From: Acidobacteriota bacterium
GTDB lineage: Bacteria; Acidobacteriota; Terriglobia; Terriglobales; Acidobacteriaceae
NCBI GenBank assembly: GCA_021818585.1
Contig: JAKATU010000042.1
Span: 1 to 64,000 of the forward strand
Direction of reading: 5' to 3'
Length of the DNA stretch: 64,000 bases
Below the pieces are notes generated by a model. It had not been told where the DNA came from, ran no database searches, and worked only from the letters and a program-made list of their open reading frames with translations. This document shows, one piece after another, positions 34,951-44,377 of this stretch. The position numbers and the translations under genes were made by a program. The first letter of the stretch is position 1; the number at the start of each line of letters is the position of its first letter.

Positions 34951-36303
34951 ATGGACGCTTTCGTCTTGGACCGTCTGCAGTTCGCGTTTACCATCACCTT
35001 CCACTATTTATTTCCTCAATTGACGATGGGTTTGGCCCTGTTGATCGTGGTGCTGAAGGGGATTGCGCTCAAAACGGGCAGCGAGGATTATGACCGGTCC
35101 TCGCGCTTCTGGGCCAAGCTGTTCGCCGTCAACTTTGTACTTGGGGTCGTGACGGGCATTCCGATGGAGTTCCAGTTTGGAACGAACTGGGCTGAGTTTT
35201 CGCGCCTGACGGGTGGAGTGATTGGGCAGCCGCTTGCGATGGAGGGTGTATTCGCCTTCTTCCTGGAGTCTGCGTTTCTGGGTCTGTTTCTATTTGGGGA
35301 AAAGCGGCTTTCGAAGCTGGCGCACTTTGGGTCTGCCGTGATGGTGTTTCTGGGATCGTGGCTCTCGGGTTTCTTCATCATTGCGACGGACGCGTGGATG
35401 CAGCACCCGGTGGCTTACACCTTGATGCCGGATGGGACGTTCCACCTGAACAGCTTTTGGGGACTGTTGAGCAATGGATGGGCCTGGCGGCAATATGCTC
35501 ACAACATGTGCGCCACGGTGGTGACCGCGTCTTTTGTAATGGCCGCCGTGGGCGCCTTTTATTTGCTGAACAAACAGCATGATGCGTTTGGAAAGATCTT
35601 CGTCAAGGTGGGTGTGGTCGCCGGAATTATTTCCTGCATGCTGATGATCTTCCCGACGGGCGATGCGCAGGGGAAATATGTTGCCCATTATCAGCCGGTC
35701 GCGATGGCGGGGATGGAGGGGCTGTTTCATTCGCAGGCTGGAGCGCCGATTGTTCTGATGGGCCAGCCCAATGAGCAGACGCAGACCATCGACAATCCGA
35801 TTGCCGCGAATGATGTTCTGAGCTTCCTGATTTATGGAACAACGAAGGCGGAAGTGAAGGGGCTGGACAGTTTTCCGCGCCAGGACTGGCCGACAATGCT
35901 GCCGCTGCTCTTTTACGCCTACCACATCATGGCTGGACTCGGAACTTACTTCGTATTGCTGATGGCGATATCGGTCTTCCTGCTTTGGCGCAAAAAGCTG
36001 TATCAATCTCGTTGGGTTTTATGGGCGTTGATGCTTAGCTTTCCGCTGCCATACATTGCGACTACAGCCGGCTGGATGACCGCGGAGTTAGGGCGGCAGC
36101 CTTGGCTGGTCTATGGGCTGCTGCGCACTTCGCAGGGGTTTTCTACGCATGTCTCAGCAGGGAACACGCTGTTTACGTTGCTCGGCTTTATGGGGATATA
36201 TGCAGTGCTGGCGATTTTGTGGATTGTGCTGGTTTACCGGATGGTGGAACATGGGCCTGAGGCAGCAACGCCGCACGCGCACCCGGAAACCATCAGCGCA
36301 TAA
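34951..36303 (+). CDS. cydA: Cytochrome bd quinol oxidase subunit I
   Basis: 450 residues from the ATG at 34951, giving the usual N-terminus MDAFVLDRLQFAFTITFHYLFPQ. The histidine in this segment is the conserved heme ligand region. GWMTAELGRQPW is the conserved heme/quinol motif. About nine transmembrane helices are present. CydA binds the hemes and oxidises quinol, passing electrons to O2 with very high affinity, so it supports growth at low oxygen and under oxidative or nitrosative stress. cydB follows after 53 bp. A CRP-like site directly upstream suggests control by the Crp/Fnr protein of this block. Confidence 0.96.
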   Translation: MDAFVLDRLQFAFTITFHYLFPQLTMGLALLIVVLKGIALKTGSEDYDRSSRFWAKLFAVNFVLGVVTGIPMEFQFGTNWAEFSRLTGGVIGQPLAMEGVFAFFLESAFLGLFLFGEKRLSKLAHFGSAVMVFLGSWLSGFFIIATDAWMQHPVAYTLMPDGTFHLNSFWGLLSNGWAWRQYAHNMCATVVTASFVMAAVGAFYLLNKQHDAFGKIFVKVGVVAGIISCMLMIFPTGDAQGKYVAHYQPVAMAGMEGLFHSQAGAPIVLMGQPNEQTQTIDNPIAANDVLSFLIYGTTKAEVKGLDSFPRQDWPTMLPLLFYAYHIMAGLGTYFVLLMAISVFLLWRKKLYQSRWVLWALMLSFPLPYIATTAGWMTAELGRQPWLVYGLLRTSQGFSTHVSAGNTLFTLLGFMGIYAVLAILWIVLVYRMVEHGPEAATPHAHPETISA

Positions 36304-36356
36304 GGACCAGCGAACGGACCCGGCACGGCTTCGGGGTCATAGCGAGGCGAGGAGAA

Positions 36357-37397
36357 ATGATGGGATTCATCTGGTTCTGGATTGTGGCGGTAATGATTGC
36401 GGCATATGTGGTCTTCGATGGCTTTGACCTGGGCGCAGGCATGCTTTATCCAATCCTTGGCCGTTCGGATAAAGACCGCTCTACCATAATTCAGGCCATT
36501 GGCCCGGTGTGGGATGGGAATGAAGTCTGGTTGCTGGCTGGTGGCGGGACTTTGTTCTTTGCTTTCCCACTTTTATATGCATCTTCTTTCAGTGGTTTCT
36601 ATCTTCCGTTGACTATCGTGTTGTGGCTATTGGTGTTGCGGGCGCTTGGCATCGAGTTGCGTGGGCACATTGCGAACGATCTGTGGCGTACATTCTTCGG
36701 GGCAATATTTGCATTTGCGAGCTTGCTGCTGACCGTATTCTTTGGCGCCGCGCTGGCAAATGTGATTCGGGGAGTTCCTCTTGGGCCGGATCACTACTTT
36801 TTCCTGCCATTGTGGACGAACTGGCAGGTAGGGCCACAACCGGGGATTCTGGACTGGTACACGGTGATCGGTGGCCTGGTGGCGGTTGTTGCTCTTAGTA
36901 CCCACGGTGCGCTATGGCTTTGGCTGAAGACCTCCGACGAGTTGAGCGAGCGTGCCCGGAGAGCGGCCGGGTATGGGTGGGCTGCCTTGTGCCTGATGAC
37001 GCTGGTTAGCCTGATCGCGACGATTGCCGTACAGCCCATGGCACTGAAGAACTATGGAAGGTATCCGATTCTGTATCTGATTCCGCTCGCGGTGGTGGCT
37101 TCGCTGCTGGCCCTGCAACTTTTCAGAAATGCAGGGAAGGCACTGTACGCTTTTCTGGCATCCTGTGCGTACCTGGTTTTCATGCTGGTGGGTGCGGCGG
37201 CGGGGTTGTACCCGGTGTTGCTGCCGTCCTCATTGAACCTGCAGGACAGCCTGACGGTGGCAGATTCATTGACCGGGTCATACGCGCTGCACGTCGGGTT
37301 GATCTGGTGGGGATTCGGGATGCTGCTTGCGGTGGGATATTTCGTGACGGCTTACTGGCTCTTCCGTGGGAAGGCTGAGGGGCATTACCACTTTTGA
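36357..37397 (+). CDS. cydB: Cytochrome bd quinol oxidase subunit II
   Basis: 346 residues, the normal CydB length. The N-terminus has FWIVAVMIAAYVVFDGFDLGAGMLYP, the family signature, then IGPVWDGNEVWLLAGGGTLFFAFP. About eight to nine transmembrane helices are present. GAGGAGA precedes the ATG pair at 36357/36360. CydB supports heme assembly and stability of the oxidase. No cydX-like small gene or cydDC exporter genes are visible next to it. Confidence 0.96.
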   Translation: MMGFIWFWIVAVMIAAYVVFDGFDLGAGMLYPILGRSDKDRSTIIQAIGPVWDGNEVWLLAGGGTLFFAFPLLYASSFSGFYLPLTIVLWLLVLRALGIELRGHIANDLWRTFFGAIFAFASLLLTVFFGAALANVIRGVPLGPDHYFFLPLWTNWQVGPQPGILDWYTVIGGLVAVVALSTHGALWLWLKTSDELSERARRAAGYGWAALCLMTLVSLIATIAVQPMALKNYGRYPILYLIPLAVVASLLALQLFRNAGKALYAFLASCAYLVFMLVGAAAGLYPVLLPSSLNLQDSLTVADSLTGSYALHVGLIWWGFGMLLAVGYFVTAYWLFRGKAEGHYHF

Positions 37398-37545
37398 AGT
37401 TGGATACTGTTTCTCGAATGAGTGATCTACGGGGATTTCCTTAAATTGACGCCGCAGGAAAGAATGTCCGATAACAAATATTCTGTACATATGGTTGCTG
37501 AGCAAACTGCGAGTCTTGCCTCCCAGCTCATGTTAGTTTTGCGGT

Positions 37546-38685
37546 ATGCGCGTCAGCATTTCCGTGAACCGTCCCTTCCATGCAGTGCTCATGGCCAATA
37601 CCCTGAGCCATCTAGATCAGGACGTAATGATTTACAGTGGAGCGCCCCGCAGGTACTTTTCTGGCCTGGACCAACGTGTTGCTACCGCGTTTATTCCGGC
37701 CCCGATCCTGGGTGCTTCCTACAAATTGAAGATTTCTCTTCCTGGCCCGGTCGACCGTTTTGATACCTGGCTTTTTGACCGCAGTGTTTCGATCCGGATA
37801 AGCCGTTCTGACCTGTTTGTCGGCTGGGCTTCGCAGGCATTGCACAGTGCGCGCCGTGCGAGGCTGCTGGGCGCGAAATTCGTTTTGGATAGAGCCTGCC
37901 CGCATCGCGACTTTCAGGACAGGATTGTGGCCGAGGAGGCAGAGCGCGTGGGAGCGAAGGCTCGAAAGCAAGCTCCCTGGTTCCGGGATCGTCAGTTGGA
38001 AGAGTATGAATTGGCCGATGCCATCCTGGTTCCGTCTGACTACACGATGAAGACATTTCCTGACCACCTGCAGGCAAAGCTTCTGAAAGCGCCGTTGCTT
38101 GGGCGCTGCCGGGTTCCGGAATCGGTCTCTGTCGTCAGAAAGAAGCCGTTCACGGTAGGAGTTTTAGGAGGCAATCCCCTCCGCAAGGGTTATCTTTATC
38201 TGCTTCAGGCATGGAAAAGGCTTGCTCTTCCTGATGCGCAGTTGCTGCTCCGAGCCGGTGACTTCGCTGGCTTACCTGTACTTAAGGAATTAATGGGAAG
38301 CCTGCCTAATGTAGAGCGCGTCGGTTATCTTCCGGACATCTCTGATTTCTACCGGCGGTGTGATGTTTTTGTGCTGCCCAGCATCGATGATGGATTTGGC
38401 ATGGCACTGGTGGAAGCGATGGTTCATCAGAACGCGTGTATTGCCACTACCCATTGCGGGGCTTCCGAGATCATCACAAGCGGCCATGATGGGCTTGTTG
38501 TGCCCCCGGGAGATTCAGATGCGCTGGCTCACGCGATTCTGAGCGTTTACGAAAACGAGGAGCTTCGCCAGGAACTGGCTTTGCAGGCAGGCCGCACGGC
38601 AGGTGCTTTTCTGGAGTCGAGGGCGTATGAGGCCGCCATGGTGAAGATGCTGGAAATGATGGGGAAAGACACCTCGCTGCAATAG
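37546..38685 (+). CDS. Family 4 glycosyltransferase (GT-B)
   Basis: 379 residues. The C-terminal half has the GT-B nucleotide-sugar binding segment VFVLPSIDDGFGMALVEAM, with the E-x7-E type retaining motif, followed by GHDGLVVPPGDSDALAHAI. A linker VGVLGGNPLRKGYLYLLQAW marks the second Rossmann domain. The N-terminal domain carries no membrane anchor. Likely makes a cell-surface glycan or glycolipid, but the donor and acceptor are unknown. It stands alone between cydB and a convergent sugar-transporter gene. Confidence 0.88.
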   Translation: MRVSISVNRPFHAVLMANTLSHLDQDVMIYSGAPRRYFSGLDQRVATAFIPAPILGASYKLKISLPGPVDRFDTWLFDRSVSIRISRSDLFVGWASQALHSARRARLLGAKFVLDRACPHRDFQDRIVAEEAERVGAKARKQAPWFRDRQLEEYELADAILVPSDYTMKTFPDHLQAKLLKAPLLGRCRVPESVSVVRKKPFTVGVLGGNPLRKGYLYLLQAWKRLALPDAQLLLRAGDFAGLPVLKELMGSLPNVERVGYLPDISDFYRRCDVFVLPSIDDGFGMALVEAMVHQNACIATTHCGASEIITSGHDGLVVPPGDSDALAHAILSVYENEELRQELALQAGRTAGAFLESRAYEAAMVKMLEMMGKDTSLQ

Positions 38686-38710
38686 CGTGCTGGCAAAGCA
38701 CCATTCATCC

Positions 38711-39697
38711 CTAAAGGACCGGCGCGAGCGCCACGGCTGCAAGGCCGCATAGGAACAGGGCGAACATCCAGCCGAGCAGCACTTTGGCGCGGCGGGGCGC
38801 AGCGGCGAATTCCCTCCAGACCAGAACACCCCAGGCGGCGGAGATCATGGTGGCTCCCTGGCCGATGGAGTAGGAGACGGCTGGCCCGACAATGTTGGCC
38901 CGTGAAGCGGTGAAGTTGAAGATAGCACCGAAAATCCAGATGGTCCCGCCGAGAATGCCCCATGCGTGCCATGTGAGCGGAGCTTTTGCGTAGCCGTTGA
39001 AGGCGACTGGTTCCCTGCCGTCGAGGGGCTTGCGCATCAGCAAAGTGTTGGCCGCCAGCGAGCAGATTGCGACCCCGAGAGCGAAGTAGAAGGCGGTTGC
39101 GTAAGGGCCGGGCGCTCCGCTGTCGGACATCGCGCGCGCAACGAGAGGGTAAAAGCTGCCCATCAGCAGGCCGGAGATGAGGCTGAGCACGACTCCCCGG
39201 GTGGTGATGCTTTTCTGTTTTTCGCGGGCGCGGTATGCGGCTGCATCGAGAACGATGGCGGCTACCACGATCGTGATGCCGCCGAAGAGCAGCGCTGGAT
39301 TCCCTGCGGGAGCGAGGATGTAGCTACTGACTGCGCCGACTACCAGCGCGAGGCCGATTCCGACTGGAAAAGCGACGGCGAGGCCGGCAATATCAATGGC
39401 TGCCACCAGGAGCAGATTGGCGACATTAAAGATGATGCCGCCCGCAAAGGCCAGCCTTGCGTGATGTGGATCGGTGTGGGCGATATCCCGGAAAAATGGC
39501 AGGCCTTGCGAACCCGCGCTGCCCATGGTGGTTCCCAGAAGCAGGGCTCCAACGAACAGGCCGATGACGTAGTCCCAGTAGAAGAGCTGGAAGCGGTAAC
39601 CGGGGCATACCTTCATGGTGTTTGCCCATGAGCCCCAGCAAAGCATGCTGAGGATCATGAACAGCAGCGCGACGGCGTATGTCTCTGGCTGGTACAA
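38711..39697 (-). CDS. GRP/GlcU-like sugar transporter (DMT superfamily)
   Basis: 328 residues with about ten transmembrane helices. The N-terminus MILSMLCWGSWANTMK and FYWDYVIGLF, the midpart GGIIFNVANLLLVAAIDIAGLAVAFPVGIGLALVVG and the C-terminal GPAVSYSIGQGATMISAAWGVLVWREF are strongly like the glucose/ribose porter (GlcU/RhaT) family. Sugar uptake is the family role; the substrate cannot be named. Stop codons of this gene and the glycosyltransferase lie 25 bp apart, tail to tail. Confidence 0.88.
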   Translation of the reverse strand: MYQPETYAVALLFMILSMLCWGSWANTMKVCPGYRFQLFYWDYVIGLFVGALLLGTTMGSAGSQGLPFFRDIAHTDPHHARLAFAGGIIFNVANLLLVAAIDIAGLAVAFPVGIGLALVVGAVSSYILAPAGNPALLFGGITIVVAAIVLDAAAYRAREKQKSITTRGVVLSLISGLLMGSFYPLVARAMSDSGAPGPYATAFYFALGVAICSLAANTLLMRKPLDGREPVAFNGYAKAPLTWHAWGILGGTIWIFGAIFNFTASRANIVGPAVSYSIGQGATMISAAWGVLVWREFAAAPRRAKVLLGWMFALFLCGLAAVALAPVL

Positions 39698-39806
39698 GCG
39701 AGTGCTTCAGGGGCGCGGGGCGCACCGGGAGCCATGCTAGAGCGGAATTCTGAAGTCTGCAAATCTGCCGAATGGATGGGATCCGTGGTTTGATGCAGCG
39801 GGCTGC

Positions 39807-40334
39807 CTATCGCAGTCGATAAGAGAAGACGAAGCGCCCGATTTGAATGAGCGGATGTTGTGCCGGCGGCCAGATTTTGAAGGCGTAAACGCCATGGGTG
39901 GCCCGGTCGAGTTTTGCCGTTACGCCACCAAGAAACTTACCCGACATGGCTTCGTAAAACTTAATTTCCAGTTCATCCCCCCTGCGCACATAACCGAGGA
40001 TGTACTGGCCGGCAGGCAGATTCAGGTCGCCGACCTGGATGGGTACCTGGGAGAGAAAGTAGTGCGAGTATTTGCCGTCGGCCGAGTAGCCGGCCGTGAT
40101 GAGGACGACGCCTCCGACGAACTGATCTTTGCTGCTGATGATGCCCGAGGCCGCGGGCATTTCCGTCTCAATGCGCTCTTTTACGACGGGTGCGCGCGCC
40201 GGCAGGTAGGTTTGCAGCTCGCTTTTGGTGGCCTGTCTCCAGGTTACAGTTGTGACTCCGGCGAAGGATGCGGGGACCGTGAAAATTGTCAGCAAGGCCA
40301 GCAGCAAGGCCGGTAGTAGATGTTTGCTTCGCAT
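39807..40334 (-). CDS. Conserved hypothetical secreted protein
   Basis: 175 residues from the ATG at 40334, which follows AAAGGAAAC; the frame opens 23 codons earlier. A signal peptide (HLLPALLLALLTIFTVPASFA) is clear. The mature part is beta-rich with GGVVLITAGYSADGKYSHYFLSQ, LNLPAGQYILGYVRRGDELEI and a C-terminal HPLIQIGRFVFSYRLR. No named family. It lies 10 bp downstream of the response-regulator gene on the same strand and may share its operon, so it may be an envelope output or accessory of that system. Confidence 0.65.
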   Translation of the reverse strand: MRSKHLLPALLLALLTIFTVPASFAGVTTVTWRQATKSELQTYLPARAPVVKERIETEMPAASGIISSKDQFVGGVVLITAGYSADGKYSHYFLSQVPIQVGDLNLPAGQYILGYVRRGDELEIKFYEAMSGKFLGGVTAKLDRATHGVYAFKIWPPAQHPLIQIGRFVFSYRLR

Positions 40335-40344
40335 GCGTTTCCTT

Positions 40345-40974
40345 TTAATCCAGATGCACCAGCCCGCGCTGCAGCGCGGTGGTGGCGGCTTGTGTACGGT
40401 CACTTACCCCGAGTTTGCTGAGCAGGTTGTTGATATGTGTTTTGACGGTTGCTTCAGAAATATGGAGCTGGTTCCCTATTTCTTTATTGCTGTGCCCCTG
40501 AACAATGAGGCGAAGAACCTCGAGCTCCCGGGTGGTCAGTTCGGTTCCGCTGACTCGCTCCGCGAGGCGTTCCGCGACCACGGACGGGATTCTTGTTCTA
40601 CCGGCGTGAACCGTACGGATGGCGTCAGTGAGTTCGCCGGCATTCATTCCCTTGAGCAGGTAGCCTTTGGCTCCGGCCTGCAGTGCGCGGTAGATATCCT
40701 CGTCTCCGTCGAAGGTGGTGAGGACGATGAAGCGGGCCTGCGGAGCTTCTGCTCGAATGGCGACGATTGCGTCGACACCGCCCATCTGCGGGAGGCGGAG
40801 ATCCATAATGGTGACGTCGGGGCGGAGGTTGCGGTGCAGCTGGACGGCCTCGACGCCATCCCCGGCCTCGGCGACGACCTCAAAGTCGGAGACTGTGCTC
40901 AACAGGGCCACCAGGCCTTGCCGAACGATGTGATGATCGTCGACCACGAGAATTCGGATGGTTGCTTCCGCCAC
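40345..40974 (-). CDS. NarL/LuxR-family response regulator
   Basis: 209 residues. A receiver domain has the acidic pair VVDDHH, phospho-acceptor Asp in TIMDLRLPQMGG, Thr in VLTTFDGD and Lys in KGYLLKG. A LuxR-type HTH follows (TTRELEVLRLIVQGHSNKEI and ATVKTHINNLLSKLGVSDR). It lies 4 bp after the sensor kinase gene and is surely its partner. Targets are not visible; the downstream secreted protein is a candidate. Confidence 0.95.
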   Translation of the reverse strand: MAEATIRILVVDDHHIVRQGLVALLSTVSDFEVVAEAGDGVEAVQLHRNLRPDVTIMDLRLPQMGGVDAIVAIRAEAPQARFIVLTTFDGDEDIYRALQAGAKGYLLKGMNAGELTDAIRTVHAGRTRIPSVVAERLAERVSGTELTTRELEVLRLIVQGHSNKEIGNQLHISEATVKTHINNLLSKLGVSDRTQAATTALQRGLVHLD

Positions 40975-40978
40975 GGTA

Positions 40979-43900
40979 TCAGTCCTGTTTTCCCAGCCGC
41001 AGGGTAATGCGCACTTCCGTTCCCTGCCCTGGTTTGCTTGTGATTTCGAGCTTTCCGCCTATCTTATGGGCACGTTCGTGCATGCCGGTGATGCCGAAGT
41101 GACCGCCTGCACCGTCCGGCGGCGTTCCGGCAAGCCCTTTGCCATTATCCCGCACCGTCATCTCAAAGTCGCGTGCGTCATAAGTGAGGCGCAGCGTGAT
41201 GAGCTGGGCGTTGGCGTGTCGCACCACGTTGACGACGGCTTCCCTTGCAATCTTTTCGATCTCGGCTTCCACTTCCGGCGCAAGCGGGCGGTAGATGCCG
41301 CTTACCTGCAACTGCGTCCTGATTTCCTTTTGCGCGGTCACCTGATCGGCCATGTTGCGAATGCGCGTCGCGAGGGTTTCGTTTTCCGCACCTTGTGATC
41401 GCAGATCCCATATGGATGCGCGAGCCTCGTCGAGGCTGGTGCGCACAAGCGCGCGCGTGGCATCGAGTGATTTACGTGCGGCATCGACAGATGTTGGTAA
41501 CAATTGCGAGACTACCTCGAGTTGCACGGACACAGCCGCAAATCCCTGTGCGAGTGTGTCGTGGATTTCGCGGGCGATTCGGGTGCGTTCTCCCAGCACT
41601 GCCTGGAATTGAGCGCGGACGCTACGCACGCGGAGCCAGTAGATCAGATAGACGAGCAGTAACAGAGTGATTGCCATCACGACGCGGAACCACCACGTCT
41701 GATAGATCGCCGGCAGCACGGTGAACTGAATTCCAGCCGTGCCGCGAGACCATAAGCCGTCCTGATTGGCCGCCATGATGCGGAAGGTATACCGCCCGGG
41801 CGCGAGGTTGGTGTAGTAGGCGGTTCGCTGCGTTCCGGCATCGACCCAGTGCTGGTCAAAGCCGATCAGCTTGTAACGGTAGTGGACTTTTCGTGGCGCT
41901 ACAAAGCTGAGTCCGGCGTAGTGAATCTCAATGCGCGAGTGACCGGGAGGAACTGTGAGCGCGGACTGCATGGGGACCGGCTGATCGTCGATGCTGACCT
42001 GTTCAATGGCAACCTTTGGCGGCACCCGGTCGAGCTCCATGTGGGCTGGGTTCACGACTGCAAGGCCCTTGAGAGTGGCGAACCAGAGACGGCCGTCAGA
42101 GGATCGCCAGGCGGCGGGATGCCCGCCACGGCTGCACTCGCTGATGCCCATACCGTCAGAAGCGCCGAAAACGGCGTATGGAAGTTGCGTTGTATGGCCG
42201 TCGGCGAAGCGATTCAGCGCGGCGCGGCTGACCCGGTAGATTCCGTGCGTGGAACTGAGCCAGAGATAGCCTTCGCTATCGCCGAGGATTGCGTAAATGC
42301 TGTCCGGTAGTCCGGTTCGTCTGGAAGAGATGCGTGAGAAGCGACCATTCCGGTAGCGGTCGAGTCCGCCGCCCTTGGTTGCAATCCATAGGACGTTTTG
42401 TGGGTCCTGGTAGAGAGCGGTGACAATGTTGCTGGACAGGCCGTCGTGCTTTGTAAAGTTTTCAAAAGCGCCTTTTGCATAGCGGGTGAGGCCGTCCAAT
42501 GTGCCAATCCATAACGCGCCGTCGGTTCGATCCTGCAGCATGGCTCCGACGAGGTTGCTGCCGAGGCCGTCCAGTTTTGTAAAAGTGTCGAATTGCCCGT
42601 GGTCGAAGCGGGTGAGTCCGCGTCGTGATCCGATCCATAGAGCGCCCTGCGAGTCGACGTAGAGGGAGCGGACGAAGTCGTCCGGCAGGCCGTCTGCCGT
42701 GGTGTAGACGCGAACCACTTTGCCATTTTGCACGGCGTCAAATCCGTCCGGGGTGCCAACCCACAGCGTGTCCGCGAGGCCCCTGGTGAGCGCCAGGACG
42801 ACGTTGCTCGACAGGCCCTGCTCAGTGGTGAGCGACTGGAATTTTCCTTTGCTGTAGCGGCTGAGGCCCGCACCGTTGGTGCCTGCCCAGATGGCGCCGC
42901 CGTCGCCCTGTGTAACGGAGAGCAGATAGCTGCCGGAGAGACCGTCCCTGACTGTGAGGTTGGTGAAAGTGAGGCTGCGGAGCACGCCCAGGCCGTTCGA
43001 TTCGAAACCAAGCCAAAGATCGCCTTCGCGGTCTTCGTAGGCAGTGAGCGCCATGTTGCCGGCGAGCTCACTGCTTACCGGCAGAGCCTCCATGCGATCG
43101 CCGGTGAAGCGAGCCATGCCGCGACTGGTGCCGATCCATAGCGCGCCCTGACGATCCTGATAAAGAAGATTTACCTGATCGGAAGGCAGGCCTTGCTGCG
43201 CGTGGTAGCCAAAGGCGCGGTTTCCTTTGATTTGAAAGAGACCCTGGTCGGTGCCGATCCACATGCTGCCACCGACGGAGGCGAGCGAGGAAACATAGAC
43301 GGGATCGGGCAGACCTGCGGGATGGAGCATGTGGCATTGATTCGGCGTGCAGACTTCGACGCCGGTTCCGGTTCCGGCCCATACGTCACCATTGGAAGCC
43401 ACGGCGAGGGTGCGTATGCTGACCTGGGATCCAATGGGCGAGAAATTTTCTGTGCCGTCAGGCGCTCGAAGGAGTCCGTTGTCAGTGGCGAGCCACAATG
43501 CCCCGTCGGCAGTCTGGAGCATCTGGCTTGCTTCGCCCATGCTTGCCGGGAGGACATTCTGGAATGTACCGCCTTTCAGAACTTCGACCCCATTGGCGGT
43601 CAATGCCCAGACACGCCCGCTCGCATCCTGAAAGGTTGTGTAGGTCTCGCTGGTCTGCGGGTATCCGCGGAATTGTCCGTGGGTGAAACTGGCAATTCCT
43701 CCGGAGGTGCTGATCCAGAGGGTTCCACTGCGATCCTGCATGAGGCCGTAGATAACATCGCTGGGTAGCTGAGGGTTTTTCTTGGTGGTGTAAGTGGCGA
43801 AATCTTCACCATCGAAGCGGACCAACCCACCTTCGGTTGCAATCCATAGGAAGCCGTCACGGGTTTGCAGAATGGCGTGGACCGTGTTCTGCGGCAGGCC

Positions 43901-44032
43901 GTTTTCTGTCTGCCAGACCTGCGCTCCGTCCTGACGGAGTGGAACATGAGGATCGAGCGCCCGTGCGGCGCATGCCGTGATGGCGACGAGCAAAAGTACG
44001 AGCACCGGTCGAAGTCGGGTCACTGAAAGCAT
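40979..44032 (-). CDS. Hybrid beta-propeller sensor histidine kinase (Reg_prop/Y_Y_Y, HisKA_3)
   Basis: About 1017 residues from the ATG at 44032; the frame opens 17 codons earlier but a signal/anchor (LRPVLVLLLVAITACAARA) begins right after this ATG. The periplasmic part is a run of Reg_prop repeats (for example DGFLWIATEGGLVRF and GALWIGTSRGMARF) forming two seven-bladed propellers. A Y_Y_Y domain (HYAGLSFVAPRKVHYRYKL) follows, then one membrane helix, a HisKA_3 dimer domain (TRIAREIHDTLAQGF, with the phospho-accepting His) and an HATPase domain (VRDNGKGL). Such kinases sense extracellular carbohydrates in Bacteroidetes; the ligand here is unknown. Pairs with the NarL-type regulator downstream. 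Confidence 0.93.
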   Translation of the reverse strand: MLSVTRLRPVLVLLLVAITACAARALDPHVPLRQDGAQVWQTENGLPQNTVHAILQTRDGFLWIATEGGLVRFDGEDFATYTTKKNPQLPSDVIYGLMQDRSGTLWISTSGGIASFTHGQFRGYPQTSETYTTFQDASGRVWALTANGVEVLKGGTFQNVLPASMGEASQMLQTADGALWLATDNGLLRAPDGTENFSPIGSQVSIRTLAVASNGDVWAGTGTGVEVCTPNQCHMLHPAGLPDPVYVSSLASVGGSMWIGTDQGLFQIKGNRAFGYHAQQGLPSDQVNLLYQDRQGALWIGTSRGMARFTGDRMEALPVSSELAGNMALTAYEDREGDLWLGFESNGLGVLRSLTFTNLTVRDGLSGSYLLSVTQGDGGAIWAGTNGAGLSRYSKGKFQSLTTEQGLSSNVVLALTRGLADTLWVGTPDGFDAVQNGKVVRVYTTADGLPDDFVRSLYVDSQGALWIGSRRGLTRFDHGQFDTFTKLDGLGSNLVGAMLQDRTDGALWIGTLDGLTRYAKGAFENFTKHDGLSSNIVTALYQDPQNVLWIATKGGGLDRYRNGRFSRISSRRTGLPDSIYAILGDSEGYLWLSSTHGIYRVSRAALNRFADGHTTQLPYAVFGASDGMGISECSRGGHPAAWRSSDGRLWFATLKGLAVVNPAHMELDRVPPKVAIEQVSIDDQPVPMQSALTVPPGHSRIEIHYAGLSFVAPRKVHYRYKLIGFDQHWVDAGTQRTAYYTNLAPGRYTFRIMAANQDGLWSRGTAGIQFTVLPAIYQTWWFRVVMAITLLLLVYLIYWLRVRSVRAQFQAVLGERTRIAREIHDTLAQGFAAVSVQLEVVSQLLPTSVDAARKSLDATRALVRTSLDEARASIWDLRSQGAENETLATRIRNMADQVTAQKEIRTQLQVSGIYRPLAPEVEAEIEKIAREAVVNVVRHANAQLITLRLTYDARDFEMTVRDNGKGLAGTPPDGAGGHFGITGMHERAHKIGGKLEITSKPGQGTEVRITLRLGKQD

Positions 44033-44202
44033 AGTGCGGTTTGCTTGTCTGCATAGTACAGACTGCGACCTGCCGAACGCCAAGCAGCGGACTGCAGGAT
44101 GTGAAATTGCGCTCTTTGCGGGCTTGTGACGCAGAATCCGTCACCGTATAAGTTGCACATTTGTTGTAGGGTTTTCGGCGTTTCTGCGCTTTCCTGTGGC
44201 TC

Positions 44203-44220
44203 TTTATGAATTCCTTATGG
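44203..44220 (+). promoter_or_regulatory. 11-bp-spaced TTATG(G) direct repeat upstream of the porin gene
   Basis: TTTATGAATTCCTTATGG holds TTATGA and TTATGG 11 bp apart, the spacing of OmpR/PhoB-family response-regulator half-sites. A very similar sequence precedes glnA at 49602-49618. The porin start is about 160 bp downstream. Confidence 0.4.
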
Positions 44221-44377
44221 CGGGCATGAGTACCTAGATACATCCAGGACGCATGCAGTTTCCAGCAGAAGTAACCGAGGGCCGAATCGCTGAAGGGTTC
44301 CGGTCAGCCTCTACCGAGGCACTTCGCTGAATGCGTCCGTTCGACTGGCAGTGCACTTTGATTGGAGGATCGGCATT